From Nectonema munidae (taxonomy: Eukaryota; Nematomorpha; Nectonematoida; Nectonematidae), in contig JAUIRK010000077.1 of NCBI GenBank assembly GCA_030549495.1, positions 405,001 to 469,000 of the forward strand: a stretch of DNA of 64,000 nt, written 5' to 3'. Both the position numbers and the translations under genes were made by a program. The stretch's first letter is position 1, and every line of letters begins with the position of its first letter. The notes beneath the pieces were generated by a model. The model did not search any database, was not told where the DNA came from, and worked only from the letters and a program-made list of their open reading frames with translations. Shown here piece by piece: positions 22,571-34,759 of this stretch.

Positions 22571-23410
22571 CATATCTTATATTTTTTTATTATTATTGAA
22601 AATTGTAATTCTTTGTTTTTAACTAATTTCATTTTTTCTTAATTTTAATCTAAAATAAAGCTTTTTTCATGAAATTTTTTATCTTTTTTTATAAATAATT
22701 TTTTTCTGAGAAAAATTAAGGCTGTTATAGAAATATACGTGATAATTTGAATATCGGGTTTGTAAATGTTAGTAGGCTAAATCTGCAATTCAAAAATGTA
22801 TTGGAGTAAAACTCCCAATTCCGTCTTGCGAAGATTAAACATTATTACAAAATCCTTCTTCTAGAGGTTTTTGAAAACAAATTGTGGTGTTAATTTTTGG
22901 GACGAAAACATTGAGGAATTTACATTTCAGTAAAAAACTGTAAGATGATCAAGGCTGATATAATAAATTAACGAAAAGTTAAAAAACATATTAAATAAAA
23001 CAACCAAATAAAAAGATAAATTACAATAAAAACGGAATAAAAATTAATATAAATCAAAAATTAGTTTAAAAAACTTAGATTGAAAAAAATAAAAATAAAA
23101 TATTTGACATTAAGTAACTTCTGAAAGATAATTCTGTTGTCATGCTTTCAGTGAGCTAAACTCGAAAAATATTAGTTAGCAAAAAAACATGGCGATAAAT
23201 TTTAATTTTTAAGTTTTGATATTTGACATTATGTCAAATGTTTGGTAAATATTTTTTACAGGTTTGAGTGATCTCCATATTAAATATTTGACACCATCAG
23301 GTTCGTAATCAATTATTTAGTTACTTCAATTAATTAGAGAATTTTGTAAAAACACTTAATAATTTAGGAAAAAGAGGGGGTCGTAAAGCTGAAGCTCTCT
23401 CGCCCCCTCG
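22571..23410. other. Unassigned DNA inside the inverted repeat
   Basis: AT-rich with no sizeable frame. The word ATATTTGACATTA recurs near 23100 and 23220. Nothing else recognised. Confidence 0.3.
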
Positions 23411-24343
23411 TCATATTTATCAAATGAAAAAATGAATTTACTTTTTCAAATTAAATTTTGTGATCACCATGAGGGAGGATAATCGTTAAAAATATGAGGA
23501 TTATTTAAAAATTATTCGCATATTGGTAAAGGAAAATGTCGCTTAAATCTGCATAAATTCAGGATCAGAATACAAAGTCTTAAATCCGCACAGGGACGGT
23601 TCAAACATGTCAACCTGCTGAAAAACACGTTACATTGCCTAATAGACGAGAGGCTGGATTATTCACTTCTCACTTACACCTATTTCTCCAGCATCACTTT
23701 CTAAACTGCATTCACGCCTCGACACATTTATTTGATGAGAAATGCAAACAAACGATGATGCGCATAGAAGTAACTCTTTTGGAACGGCACTCTAAAAGCA
23801 GTTTTCCTATTCCTTTCATAGAAAATTTGCTTTTGTGTGAAATCATTTCCAAGTCACCTTTCCTGTTGCTAGCAAGAATTCCAGACAGAAAGTAAACGAA
23901 AATGGATCGATACTTTTAGTTGAAACAAAATCGTTGGGATGATGACAAAAATTTCAAATTAAAAAAGCACATGCTTTTCAAGGGAGCTCGTCCACAATTC
24001 TACATTCTCTTCCGCAATGCTACTCCTTTTCTTGCTTGCCTTCCTTCCCATATTTGAAGCTGAAGGTGATTTTTCAAGATTCTTTCAATAAAACTAGACG
24101 AGTTCTGACATCTTGAGGAAAATAATACAAAATATTTTAAAGTAAAGTTTAAACATGGAAAAAAGATCGAAATGGTATTTAGAAGGTCGAGATGGATTCA
24201 ATTTACTTTTGTAGATATAATTTGTACTTTTCATCATTTGAATCTTGTTAAAAAATTTTAGAAAAAAAAATAAATGATCCTTTTGTATATTATGTAAAAT
24301 ATTGTTATCTCTATATAAAAAGGACTTTGAAATTGCGTACACT
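23411..24343 (-). repeat. Right arm of the 0.93-kb inverted repeat
   Basis: Inverted partner of 18508-19437. The small differences (for example RTSTM-type single codons in the shared 86-codon frame) suggest a fairly recent duplication or gene-conversion-like upkeep. The outer edge abuts a Merlin-type transposase scrap at 24345. The inner edge is followed by GAGGGGGCGAGAG on the minus strand. Confidence 0.85.
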
Positions 24344-24344
24344 T

Positions 24345-24540
24345 TAAGTATGATTTACTGTCATATGTACAAATCCTAATCTTTCTACATTAGCATATGC
24401 TCGCCATTCATCACTATGTATAAGGGATCCAGGTCGAACCACTTTCTCAATTACAGGAAGTAATGTCTTTGCACTTCTATCTTGAACGATTTCCAAAACT
24501 TTTTTCCACCTTTCTTACCAGTTACAAACCCTATTTTAAA
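24345..24540 (-). pseudogene. Merlin/IS1595-type (ISXO2-like) transposase fragment
   Basis: A minus-strand frame gives ILEIVQDRSAKTLLPVIEKV, then VRPGSLIHSDEWRAYANVER and LGFVHMTVNHT. This is the central ISXO2-like block of Merlin/IS1595 transposases, including the catalytic-region HSDEWRAY. The N-terminus and the part after TVNHT are missing; the frame ends at the outer edge of the right inverted arm. Only about 65 residues survive. Confidence 0.75.
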
Positions 24541-27099
24541 CAAATAAGCTGGCTGAAAGTTTTTTCTTTAAGAAAAGTAAAAGCAAATTGAAAAACAAAA
24601 AAACTTTGTTTATAAGCTGTATTAAGTTGTCACTATATATATATACGAAAAATAATCAAATTGATCATAAAATTGCAGCTCATGGAAGGTTCTTTTTTAA
24701 TTAAATAGTTAGCCTCAGATAAAATGTTTTTTAAATTTAAAATCTAAATACCTGAAGTGCACTTAATTTTGTTTGTGCGTACTGTCATCAGTCCATTCGG
24801 CATTCCTTCTATTAGGCATACAGTCCGTTAGCCATACGGTCTATATGCACTGTTTCTTTAGTCTTTAGACATATGGTCCGTTTACCATGCGAGGCACATT
24901 TTAAAACAAGCCTCTAATAGACAATCTATAGATTGTCATACTATGATAAGTAAATAATCCTCCAAAGGTGTTTAGAGTTTGAATCCCTCTTGCCATAAGA
25001 ATGATTCTATTTATTTATATTATAAAAGCTAATATCTTTTGACGTGAATTTACTTTCCGTATGAATTCATTACATATGAAGAAATGTGAAAACTTGTTGA
25101 AATTTTTTTAAAAGCAAAGTTGTAAAAATGAGGGTAAAATAAAAGAAGTAGAAATGCTATAGAAAACTGTCTGGTGTTTTAATACCATTATAATTTAACT
25201 CTGATGAAATCGAATCTTGTCCAATAGATGGTGACTATTGCGACAATAAAAGAGTTTAAAATACTCCATCTTGGTACGCAAAATAATAATATATTTGTTA
25301 CTTCGATTGGATAAAGCAGGACATCAGAATTAACAAGAAGGTCCCTAATTGGTTGAAGAATATGTCAGATAAATCCAGATTATTCTAGAGCAGTGTTCCC
25401 TAACTTTTATGCCCTCTCTATCGCTTGCCGAAAAGCTTAAAAGCCCGAGATACCCTACTTAAAAAGCGTGTTTTCTGAATTTATTTTTCGTGAAGAAACA
25501 TGCAGCCAAAGATATTTTTCAAGAATCTTCTAATTGTTTGTTAGTACACAGGCTCTAATTTATTTCACAAATGAAGACATTTTTTAATAATTGTAATATC
25601 AAAATAGGATTTAGTACCTATTTATCTGAATTAGCTGGATCTCCGCAGTCAGTCGTATTTCAGAAGCGAGTTTTGAATATCAGGCTACTATCTTTGTTGG
25701 AAGCAAATAGAACAAAGACACCACGTAAAAGTATTCGCATCCTGACTTTGGAGTATACGTGAAATATAGCGCGCCAAAACTGAGTTATCGATTTCACTTT
25801 TAAAAAAGCACACGCTGAAGTGACTAAATCCAAAAATTACTCTTGTATTTCCTCTGGAATGCTAGATACACGAAATTCAGTACAAAATATATTACTTTCC
25901 CAAGAACATTGTTCTTCTGAAAGCTCAGGAAACTGTAGATTTTTAGTAAATTTAACTTTGAAAAACTACTCTTGATCTACGATATTTCAAAGAATAGTTT
26001 TGAAAAATCTGTAGTTTAAAACAAAGGTTGAGATTATAAAAATTTTATTTAAAATATGAAAGTATGTTTAATTTTCAGGCATGCATCACTAATTTTATTT
26101 GCACTTTGACACCTTTTTTTCAGAGCACCGTAGATTTTGCGAACCATAAGACGCACTTTTTTCTCACTATTTTCTTTTATTAAAATATGATATGCGTCTT
26201 ACACAACGAGAGAGTTAATTAATTTTTCAAATAATACGTCTTTATAGCTTTTAATTGTAGGTGCCTAAAGCGTGCAACACTAAGTGTCGTATCATTCTTT
26301 CGCTTTGACTCGTATCACGTGGTGTATCACTAAGAATCAATTGCGTTTTTATTATACACCTTTAAGTAATATTGAACGCCTATTGGGATTGAAGAAAATG
26401 TCAAATAATGAAAAAAGGCTGCAATAAAAATTAAAAGTGATGAATTTGACAAAGGAACATAGAAATAGAGCCGCCGAAAGACACTTTGCTCCACCCCAAC
26501 TAAGAAAATGGTTCAAGCTTTTTTTTAGAAGAAGAAGAAGAAGAAGAAATTTAGTAAAATACAAAAGAAAGCATAATAAATATTGAGGAGTTTGGCATTT
26601 CCATAGTTGGCAAGGCAACAAATGTAGCAATCTTAGAACTCATGTCTAAGGGATAAGAAAATTATCCATCGAGAAGGCAAAACTTCATTGTTCAGAAAAC
26701 ATTCAGGAAGAAACAAAGTGATTTTTCGGGGAACAATAAAATTTATTAGCTGAAATAATAGTTAACAAAGATTAATATTTATAACAATACTCGTTATGAT
26801 AATTAATAAATAATATTAATAATATGATGATAATAAAAATAGGAAATAAAAAAAAGAAAGAAATAAAACAGAAAGTTAGTCATAAAAAAATAAAGATCAT
26901 TAATAAAAAGATATTGAATGGTAGAGAGGAATATTTTACAATCTACAACTTTTATTATAAAGTTGAAAAAAAGAAGAAAAAAAAAGAAAATTTAATAATA
27001 ACTGATACACAATTTTTTGATAATTTTTTTAAAATTTATGGAATTTCCGAGTTTCAAGTGATTAAAATGTTTATTGCCCAGATTCAACGTGCGTAAAAA
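24541..27099. other. AT-rich spacer with scattered repeat ends
   Basis: No gene recognised. About 24790-24905 holds short repeated words (GGCATACAGTCCG, GCCATACGGTC, ACATATGGTCCG) like a small fold-back element. At 25391 a hAT-like terminus, CAGTGTTCCCTAACTTTTAT, follows TTCTAGAG, a TCTAGA target site; its other end was not found. Near 26130, CCATAAGACGCAC and GCGTCTTACAC face each other across about 70 bp. A (GAA)n run lies at about 26528. About 26740-27090 is A-rich with a lysine-rich frame that is probably chance. Confidence 0.4.
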
Positions 27100-29035
27100 A
27101 ACAATATTAAAATTAGTTTTATGAACTCTAGGTTAATGAATTTTACATTGCTGACGAGTGTAGTGAGTATGGATCAATTTATTCTCAGCAAATAAATGAT
27201 TAAAACATCCCTTTTTTAAATAATTTTTAGAATAAAAAATAAGTGACGCATAAATATTAATCTGTTTCAATGTAAGATGCGGGCTATGTTCAATATTGTT
27301 TTTTAGACTAATAAACCGATGAAACTTGTTTACAATTTGTGAAAGCTTATTGAGGTATGTTTTATGGTTGCATCCCCAAAGAAGATTCACTTACGTGATA
27401 TGAGGAAAAGAAAAATAATAATAAAGCATTCTTCTTGTATTGTAAGGCAAAAATTTAGAGAGTTTTCTAAAGCAACCAATAGTCTTGCTATTTTCAAATT
27501 AATTTTTTTGATATGTTCAACAAAAAATTTTTTTCAGATATAGTTATTCCGAGATATTTTACTTGAAAAACTTTCTTAAGACAAGTATTTCCCAAAAAAA
27601 AGAAGGTAAAACATTTATTTTTTTGGGATATAACAATATAATTGCTTTTGTCTAGATTCAAAGGAAGCTTATTATAATAGGACCATTCATGTATAGATTC
27701 AAGTAACGTTGAAAGTTACTATAAATATTAGTTTTACAAATTAATACTACGTCATCAGCATACATAATAATATTACCTATGTTTTTGATACAAGTTTCAA
27801 TATCATTAAATGTATACTAAAAATAAAAGGGGACCTAAGATAGATCCTTGAGGAACTCCAGCTGATGATGAAAAATCTTGAGAAATCAAATTATTATAGC
27901 TAACAAAACTATGTCTTGAGCTCAAATAAGACTCGATTAGTTTATATATATTACCTCGCACACGTAATTTATACAATTTAAAAAGTAAAAGTTTATGGTT
28001 TACATTATCAAAAGAGCGCCGAAAATCAAGAAAGAAACAAAGAGATATATTTATGCCTTTTATAGATTCAGAAACTTGAGAAAACAATTCAAATAATGCA
28101 TCTTGAGTTGACTTTCTAGGAAGAAAACCAAATTGTTTTTTGGAAAAAAAATTAATTTTTGTCAAGTAATCATATAGCTTTCCGTATATTATTTTTTCAA
28201 AAAATTCGGCAAAATTTGAAATTAATGCAATGGGTCTATAAGATTCAATGATATTCGTGACTTACTTTGTTTAAGAATGGACAGAATTTTGGACATTTTA
28301 AGCATGGATGGAAAATTACCTTGAGAAATAGCTTTGTTAAATATATCTACAAGTAAATTTTCAATTAATTGCAAACTGTAAGTTATTATTTTAAGACAAA
28401 TATCATCATTACCGCATGCTTTTTTGTTTTTTAAGGATGCAGTAGATACAAAAACATGATTTAATAATGTGATTGTGTCAAAGTAAAATGAAGAAGATTG
28501 AAAAACTATTTTATTGGTGCTATAATGAAAAGATCTTTCAATCTTTGTATCATCAGCTTTAAAGTAAAATGTTGATTCAACAATGTCTTTTTAGAGTATG
28601 CCTTATAGTTTTAATATTGGCAGGCACAACTATGTTTTTTATGATGATAACGAGATTTTGCATACTTATAATGTTTTATTTAATATGTTTTTGTAGATGT
28701 ATGATTAAGTAAAGTAGGATTTCTTTTATATTTTTTGTAACTTTTGAATTTCATTTTGTACAATTGAGATAGATCATTATTGAACAAGGGCATATCAGAT
28801 TTCTTTTTTCTAATTTTAATTAATGGAAATGAGTAATGAATAAGATTGTAAAAAATTTCAAGAAAGTGACAACATATGAAGTCAACAGATATAGGAAATT
28901 GGAAAAAAGAAAAATCATAATTTTGTAAACTAGCAATGAATATATCATAGCAGTTGGAAGAAAGATTTCTTTTTAAACGCAATTTTTTTCCTATACTTGG
29001 CGAAAGCAAGAAGATTTGCAATCAATTAAGCGACA
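27100..29035 (-). mobile_element. Second LINE (Jockey/CR1-like), degraded
   Basis: On the minus strand the order is linker (29021-28680), YRPIALISNFAEFFEKIIYG near 28250, reverse transcriptase (28165-27806) with FGFLPRKSTQDALFEL, CFFLDFRRSFDNVNHKLLLF and GVPQGSILGPLLFLVYI, catalytic YADDVVLIC near 27755, and a C-terminal stretch (27390-27133) with KCxxxxKTYLNKLSQ-like sequence. Stops and frameshifts lie between the blocks. No endonuclease is seen, so it is 5' truncated near 29035, where a pogo fragment begins. It differs from the LINE at 4.8-6.9 kb at most positions, so it is another family. Confidence 0.85.
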
Positions 29036-29194
29036 AAGTGCAATTTTAGAGGAAAAAGGCAAAATGAAAAGACCTTTAAGACCAACTTTATACCCATGTT
29101 AGTAAACAAAGCCTCCAAGGAACCTGTATGCCTACAAAAATGATTATTTTTAAGGCAAAACAAAGTGTTAAAGAAAAGAATATGATGATTTTTC

Positions 29195-29860
29195 AGGCTA
29201 TCCCGCATGGTGTTACAGACTTGTGAAGCGTAAAGGTGTCGTAATGAGGACTAAAACTAAAATTGCTCAACGTATCCCCATTGAAGGTTTAGAATTCCAT
29301 AAATACGTCATCAATTTAAGAAAAAAAATTGATTTTGAACTTTCACAACTTGGAAATATGGACGAAGTTCCATCAACATTTCATGTTGCAAGCAAATAAG
29401 GCTGCCGATGTAAAAGGCACGAAAACAGTGAAAAAAGCTAATTATACTGTTGTCCTAGCTTGTTGCGCCGATGGAACTAAATTGCCGCCAATGCTAAGGA
29501 AGACTGTTTAAAGGAGAACTGTAGCTTGATAAAGTTTGGGCCAAACGTCCTGGTGGATTGTTGAAAACACCATCATTACTCGTTTGGGACAGATTCACAG
29601 CTCATAAAACAGAAACAATAGAGAAAAATTTCCCGGAATGAAGACTCAATTAGCCGTGTTATTACAGGAAGATTGACGAGTCAATTGCAACCACTTGGTG
29701 TTTCTATCTATAAACCATCAAGAATTTTGAGCGCGAATAATGGAATGAATGGATGGAATTAGAAAATTTTAATGTAACTCCTTCAGGAAGAAGAAAGAGG
29801 CGTATCTTTTCTATTAAGCTACAACCAAACCTGCCAATCAATGCCAAATATATAAACTGG
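29195..29860 (+). pseudogene. pogo/Tigger-type transposase fragment
   Basis: Frames on the plus strand give KGVVMRTKTKIAQRIPIEGL, then YTVVLACCADGTKLPPML (29329-29511), then KRPGGLLKTPSLLVWDRFTA and EWNEWMELENFNVTPSGRRK. This is the DDE domain order of pogo/Tigger (jerky- and CENPB-related) transposases, in which CCADGTKLPPM and the LLVxDxF block are conserved. At least four frame changes and the missing DNA-binding N-terminus mark it as dead. Confidence 0.8.
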
Positions 29861-32240
29861 AAAATATATTATAAATTCAACATTTTTGGGTTAAAATTGT
29901 CTTAATTAATTTAATAAACCAACTTTTGATGCTTAATTAACCTAAAATATTTACCTGTTAGTAAACGAACTTTAACAAATCACTCAATGGCAAACACTTT
30001 TTCTCATTATTTTAAAATAAACTTATCCATACACAGCAAATCTAACATGCTAAATTTGATTATGAAAATGCCTTTGCCACTCTAGATTTAAATTCCCATT
30101 ACTGTTGTGGTCGGATATTTTTTGAATAATTTTCGTCCCATTTAGCAAATCGACTTTTCGCTATTTCATCATGACATTATTTCTGTCAATATATACTCAT
30201 GTAATGAATACAGCATTTCAATGTGGTTATATATTCACTCAGTTCAACACTACATTAACTTTAATATATTTAAGCACAACCGATAAAATAATTTTCTTTC
30301 TTGATATAACAATGATTTTATCAATCTCAAATAGAAAAGGAACTAAATGTCTAATCAAAGCGACCTCATATCATGTTAGATAAAAGCTCATAAGATTACA
30401 ATTTTAATTTTCATAAAAAAATTTCAATAATAAGCCTATAGATGGATCATTTGTATTATAATATATTTAATGATAAATAATAAATTTAGCAATAAAATTT
30501 TTATGAAAATTACATGATGGAAAATATTACTGGCTGCTGATTCTTGTTCTTTATTTTATCCTTTCTTTAGTTTACTAATTAATGAGGGATCTTTGAATAT
30601 AAATCTCAATCCGTCCTCAATTGTTTTGCTTACCACCAATACGCTTTCATCTTCTAGTCTACTTCATTTTCCTATACTTTATATGGTATCTAATTTCGCT
30701 CTTAGTTTCTACCTTGGTAGCTCTACTTTCATCAGAAATTCATTTTGTGCAATCTATGTTCGAAAAAATGTTTTCATAGATTTATTTAGCTCAGAATTTA
30801 AACGATTTCATAACTTTTCTATTGAAGAGAATCCCTTTCTTGATCCTGTCTTTTTTTATCAATATCATGTGTTGTATTTCAGTGGTTATGAACAAATATC
30901 ACTCTGAATATTTGCTAACCAATCCTTTTTCAATATTCCTGTTCTTGATGAATCCATTTATAACCTTCTTTTTTCAATTACAAAAACTTTTCCACCTCTA
31001 AAATTCACTCATTCACACCGAAGGAAAAAATTTGTCAAATTTGATTCACATTTATGAAATTTTTTTGAGAATAGCTAAATCTTCACTTATTGGTGTCTGT
31101 CATATTTTTGGTAATTTTAGATCACTTTTTAAGTCAATTGATGTTTGAAATATTAACTAATAAGATAAAGGTTTAAAGATTTTTGATTAACAATGTGGGA
31201 GCTTCTTCTTCACGGTCAAGATATTTTTTGAAAATCTCAATAATAGATTTTTACACCAACTCCTATTTCATTGGAAAACGGTATATCTTCTGTACTATTC
31301 CATTTTTCTTATGATTACGCATTCTCATTTCAATGTCCTTCAGTTCCCTTACTTCTCACATACTTAAATTTTTGTACTATAATAAATAACGATTGTGAGA
31401 AAAAACTTGACAAATGATTTTTGGAAAAAACTATATTTGCCAATTCGATTGATACTTTCCCCATTTTTACATTGTAATGACCAAAAAGAAGTACATAAAT
31501 GAAAAACATGGATGATATTGTATTAGAAAATTATTTTAAATTTGTAGGATATTTTTAGTCAGAATTTTATCGCCAATCATAATTTTAATCAAAAATAAAT
31601 TTTTTGGATTTGAGTTTTTTGAGAAAATGTCAAAAAAGAATGTCAGAAAACGAAGCCCTAAAATGGAGTGAGCATCGTAAAAAAAGATTAAAATTAAAAA
31701 ATAATTTATTTAAAATATGGATGTATGTTTATGAAACAATTTTGAAGCATAAATCATCGCAAGACGAGACTTATCGGTATAACACTAAAGAATAACTAAT
31801 GGTAAAAAACTCCACACGTATTATTGAAAATTTTTATCAAACGAATCAAAGAAAAAGGGAACTTTATTTTTAATGAAAGTTGGAATTTTCATATATGCAA
31901 TCTTTTGTTTGTTGTATTCTCAATTTATTTTGTTTTTTTGTGGAAAAAATTAGCTTTTTTTTAAATAAAAACAAAAATTTGACGAGTAAAAAATTTCAAT
32001 TTTTTTGTCAATGGCGCTCATATTTGAAAACAAAAATAATTTATTATGAAAATAAAGACGCATTCAATGAGTGCACTGTTTGCGACAAATATGAATGTAA
32101 CGAAAAATGATCGTATGAATGAATAATGACATGAAAGCTTACGAGTATCAAATAAATATCAATATTGGTTTATTGTTCGATTTAAAACTTCATAACCAGT
32201 ATTACATTCGGTTGCAAACACCAGTATTTTGTACAAACAC
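29861..32240. other. Unassigned AT-rich region
   Basis: Contains a 104-codon plus frame at 30593-30907 and shorter ones at 30171, 31604 and 31880. None has a recognisable domain, splice context or codon bias that I can judge. The minus strand opposite 30593-30800 reads VLVVSKTIEDGLRFIFKDPS in one frame, possibly an exon remnant, but with stops nearby. Confidence 0.3.
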
Positions 32241-32246
32241 TCATAA

Positions 32247-33906
32247 TGTCGAGCTTTTCCAGTTCTTCATCTTCCAACAATTCCAGTTATACTTACTCGT
32301 CGAGTGATACTGAAGATAATAATATTTATGACTCTCTCCCCAGATGTAACTGAGTATTTTTGGACACCTAGATGACTCAACCAAGGTCGACCCAGAAGAC
32401 AAAACATTAGAGATAACAGCATGCATCCTTTGGGTCCTAAAAAAGGGGCTGAATGTTTGAGAAAATCCGTTGAAATATTTCAACTTTTTTTTACAAAAGA
32501 AATTATCCAATACATTTTTGAATGTACGTGTGTTCATTTGAAAGAAAATTACATGTAAGTTATTTCATTTCTATCCCGTTTCGCAATTAAATCGTTTGTT
32601 GCAGAAGCTCTAGCCCGAAGTATGCAAACTTGAATTATTGCTAAATTTGAAATAAATGATCTTCTTGCTTACTTGGGATGCATAGGTTTTATGGGACAAG
32701 CAAGAAACCAGCGTACTGATTTTAAGTATTTGCTTTCTGAAAAGTTTGGAGAATCTATTTTAGTTGCCTCAATGACTAGGGACATGTTTGATTTGATAAA
32801 AATATTTATACGTTTTGATAAGAGGACAGAAAGGAATTTGAATGATAAAATTTCGCCAATAAGGTTTTTATATGTTCATTTCGCCAAAAATTTTCAAGTA
32901 TTATGGTCCAGAAAATATGTCACAATAGATGAGCAACTCGTAAAGTTTAGAGGTGGATGCTCGTTTAAAATCTATGATAAATCCAAGCCTGTTCACTATG
33001 GAATGAAGGTATACCATTGCAATGATGCATCCTCTTTCTATGTACTCAAACCCGAAGTTTATGTTTCAGGACTAAGTGACACCAGTTACTTTAGTAGTAA
33101 AAACATAGTACAAAGGATGGCAACTGAACTCAACCTTCACCCTGGCACAGGTTTAGTTGCAGACAGATTTTTCACGTCCCATGAACTTTGTGTCTGGGCT
33201 AATAGTAAATATGTTACTATGCTAGGGACCGTTAGGTCCAATAGATTTTTTATGCCACATATTATACGACCAGAGCATTTGAAAGGCCTGAAATTGAATG
33301 ATTGTGAAAGTAAATTTTTATATACCTCAGAAGCATCACTGACTGCTTATATACCACAAAAACATGCAAGGAAAAAATTTAAATTCGTTTATTGCTTGTC
33401 CAGTCAACATTTAGGGGACATAATAACGCTAGGACACCGAAAAAAGCCAGAAACAATTGTTCTTTATAACAAATATAAAGGAGGGGTAGACACAGCAAAT
33501 AAAATGTTGCGAGAATACACATGTCATAGACAATCCAGAAGATGGCCAATGGTTTTATTTGCTAATTATCTAGATATAAGTATTTTAAATAGTTGGATAA
33601 TTGCATATAAAAATGATTCTAGCTTGTTTCCTACGATCAAAAAAGGAGGAAGGAAACATTTCATTAGAGATTTGTGTCTAAACCTAGTTGAGGAATCAAT
33701 GCGCTTTAGATCAAATTTTAGCTCCCTGAGGAGTAGTGTAAGATCACTTTTTCAATTTTTCGGATTTGAAGAAGAAACAAGCAGAAGTCTGAGGATTTTG
33801 TTCAGTCCAAAATTGCAAACCTAAGACAAGAGGAACAAGATGTGATATATGTCATCGATTTATATGTAAAAATCATACTAGTTTTGTATGTCCAAGATGT
33901 CAATAA
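32247..33906 (+). mobile_element. piggyBac transposon, best-preserved copy (copy 1)
   Basis: A serine-rich acidic leader starts at ATG 32248 (SSFSSSSSSNN). Then come GPKKGAECLRKSVEIFQLFF and FTKEIIQYIFECT in another frame, the long catalytic frame at 32673-33824, and a cysteine-rich tail read just past it in another frame (TRCDICHRFICKNHTSFVCP, ending with TAA near 33906). A stretch at 32552-32600 has GTAAGT and TTGTTGCAG ends and might be a small intron. I did not find TTAA-flanked termini with confidence. Copy 2 lies at 20.9-22.6 kb and a third scrap at 50.5 kb. Confidence 0.8.
32673..33824 (+). CDS. piggyBac transposase, catalytic core (383 codons)
   Basis: The longest open frame in the window. 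The DDE_Tnp_1_7 (PGBD) domain fills it. The three catalytic aspartates are in place: TIDEQLVKFRG (D86), GLVADRFFTSHEL (D164) and YKGGVDTANKMLREY (D273). It also has the family block SRRWPMVLFANYLDISILNS. The N-terminal 140 or so residues usual for the family lie upstream in other frames or behind a possible small intron, so the first ATG here is internal. The C-terminal RING-like zinc tail continues past 33824 in a shifted frame. One or more frameshifts therefore stop it from being made whole, but the core shows little decay. It would cut and paste DNA at TTAA sites in the nucleus. Confidence 0.85.
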   Translation: MGCIGFMGQARNQRTDFKYLLSEKFGESILVASMTRDMFDLIKIFIRFDKRTERNLNDKISPIRFLYVHFAKNFQVLWSRKYVTIDEQLVKFRGGCSFKIYDKSKPVHYGMKVYHCNDASSFYVLKPEVYVSGLSDTSYFSSKNIVQRMATELNLHPGTGLVADRFFTSHELCVWANSKYVTMLGTVRSNRFFMPHIIRPEHLKGLKLNDCESKFLYTSEASLTAYIPQKHARKKFKFVYCLSSQHLGDIITLGHRKKPETIVLYNKYKGGVDTANKMLREYTCHRQSRRWPMVLFANYLDISILNSWIIAYKNDSSLFPTIKKGGRKHFIRDLCLNLVEESMRFRSNFSSLRSSVRSLFQFFGFEEETSRSLRILFSPKLQT

Positions 33907-34759
33907 ATCTCATTTTTCTGTTTTATCTAGAAATAAATTTTGTAAAATTTTTTATCCCAGTTCAGTTTCTCAAGTTTTTTATTTTTGTGGAAAATGTCTT
34001 TACACACATTTTTTACCGTAACGAATTCTGATTACTAAGAAAATAAATCATAGCTTCTGAAAAATCATTCTCCCAATACGAAAGTCAAATCGTAAACATT
34101 TTGTTAAGCATTTTTTATACAACGTAACCTGGACTCTGTGGAATAAACTATTGTCCCTTATAAAAAACGAAAATGAAATTTTTAGCCAAAATATGGAATC
34201 AGTGTGGTCAATTTAGTTTAAAAAATATTAAATGTTTTTGAAGAAAATTTTCAGGCGAACTAACATATTTGATTGACATTTTCACATTCTAATTACGAAA
34301 ACTGAGTCCTAAAATGAAATCAGCAAAATTGATTGACACTTTGAAAATCAATTTGCAAATAATGACTCCGAAATTTACATTGGAATGCTTGATTTAGTAT
34401 AAAAATGTGTATTTTTTTAATTTGAATAGTGTTCATGCATATAATTTTCAGGCGTAAACCACAAATTTTATTGAGATTTAGTTTCACATCCTAATTACGA
34501 AACTTGAGTACGGAAATGAAGTCAGAATAGTTGATTTAGTATAAAAATATATATAGAATCTTCATTGCATTTATCTTAATCAATATTCTTTCGATCAAAA
34601 AATATATATTTCTAAAAATAATCTTTAATTGAAATTAATCTCTTGTCATAATAAAAAATGCCTGTTTCCTCAATTTTTTAATGACTTCTATGTCAACTTT
34701 TACTCGTATAAAGTATACGTATGAACTTTAAGATCTTTCAAATTGATATTCATTAATGC
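33907..34759. other. Unassigned AT-rich spacer
   Basis: AT-rich sequence with a loosely repeated motif (GTAAACC/ACTAAC, TTGATTGACATTTTCACATTC and AATTACGAAACTGAGT near 34260-34510), which may be two worn copies of a repeat of about 240 bp. No gene seen. Confidence 0.35.

Noticed and set aside
26824-27096. Lysine-rich 90-codon frame
   Set aside because: Driven by A-runs, with no motif; typical low-complexity artefact.
30593-30907. A 104-residue plus-strand gene
   Set aside because: No recognisable domain, no splice or promoter context, and hydrophobic AT-driven composition; it cannot be told from chance.
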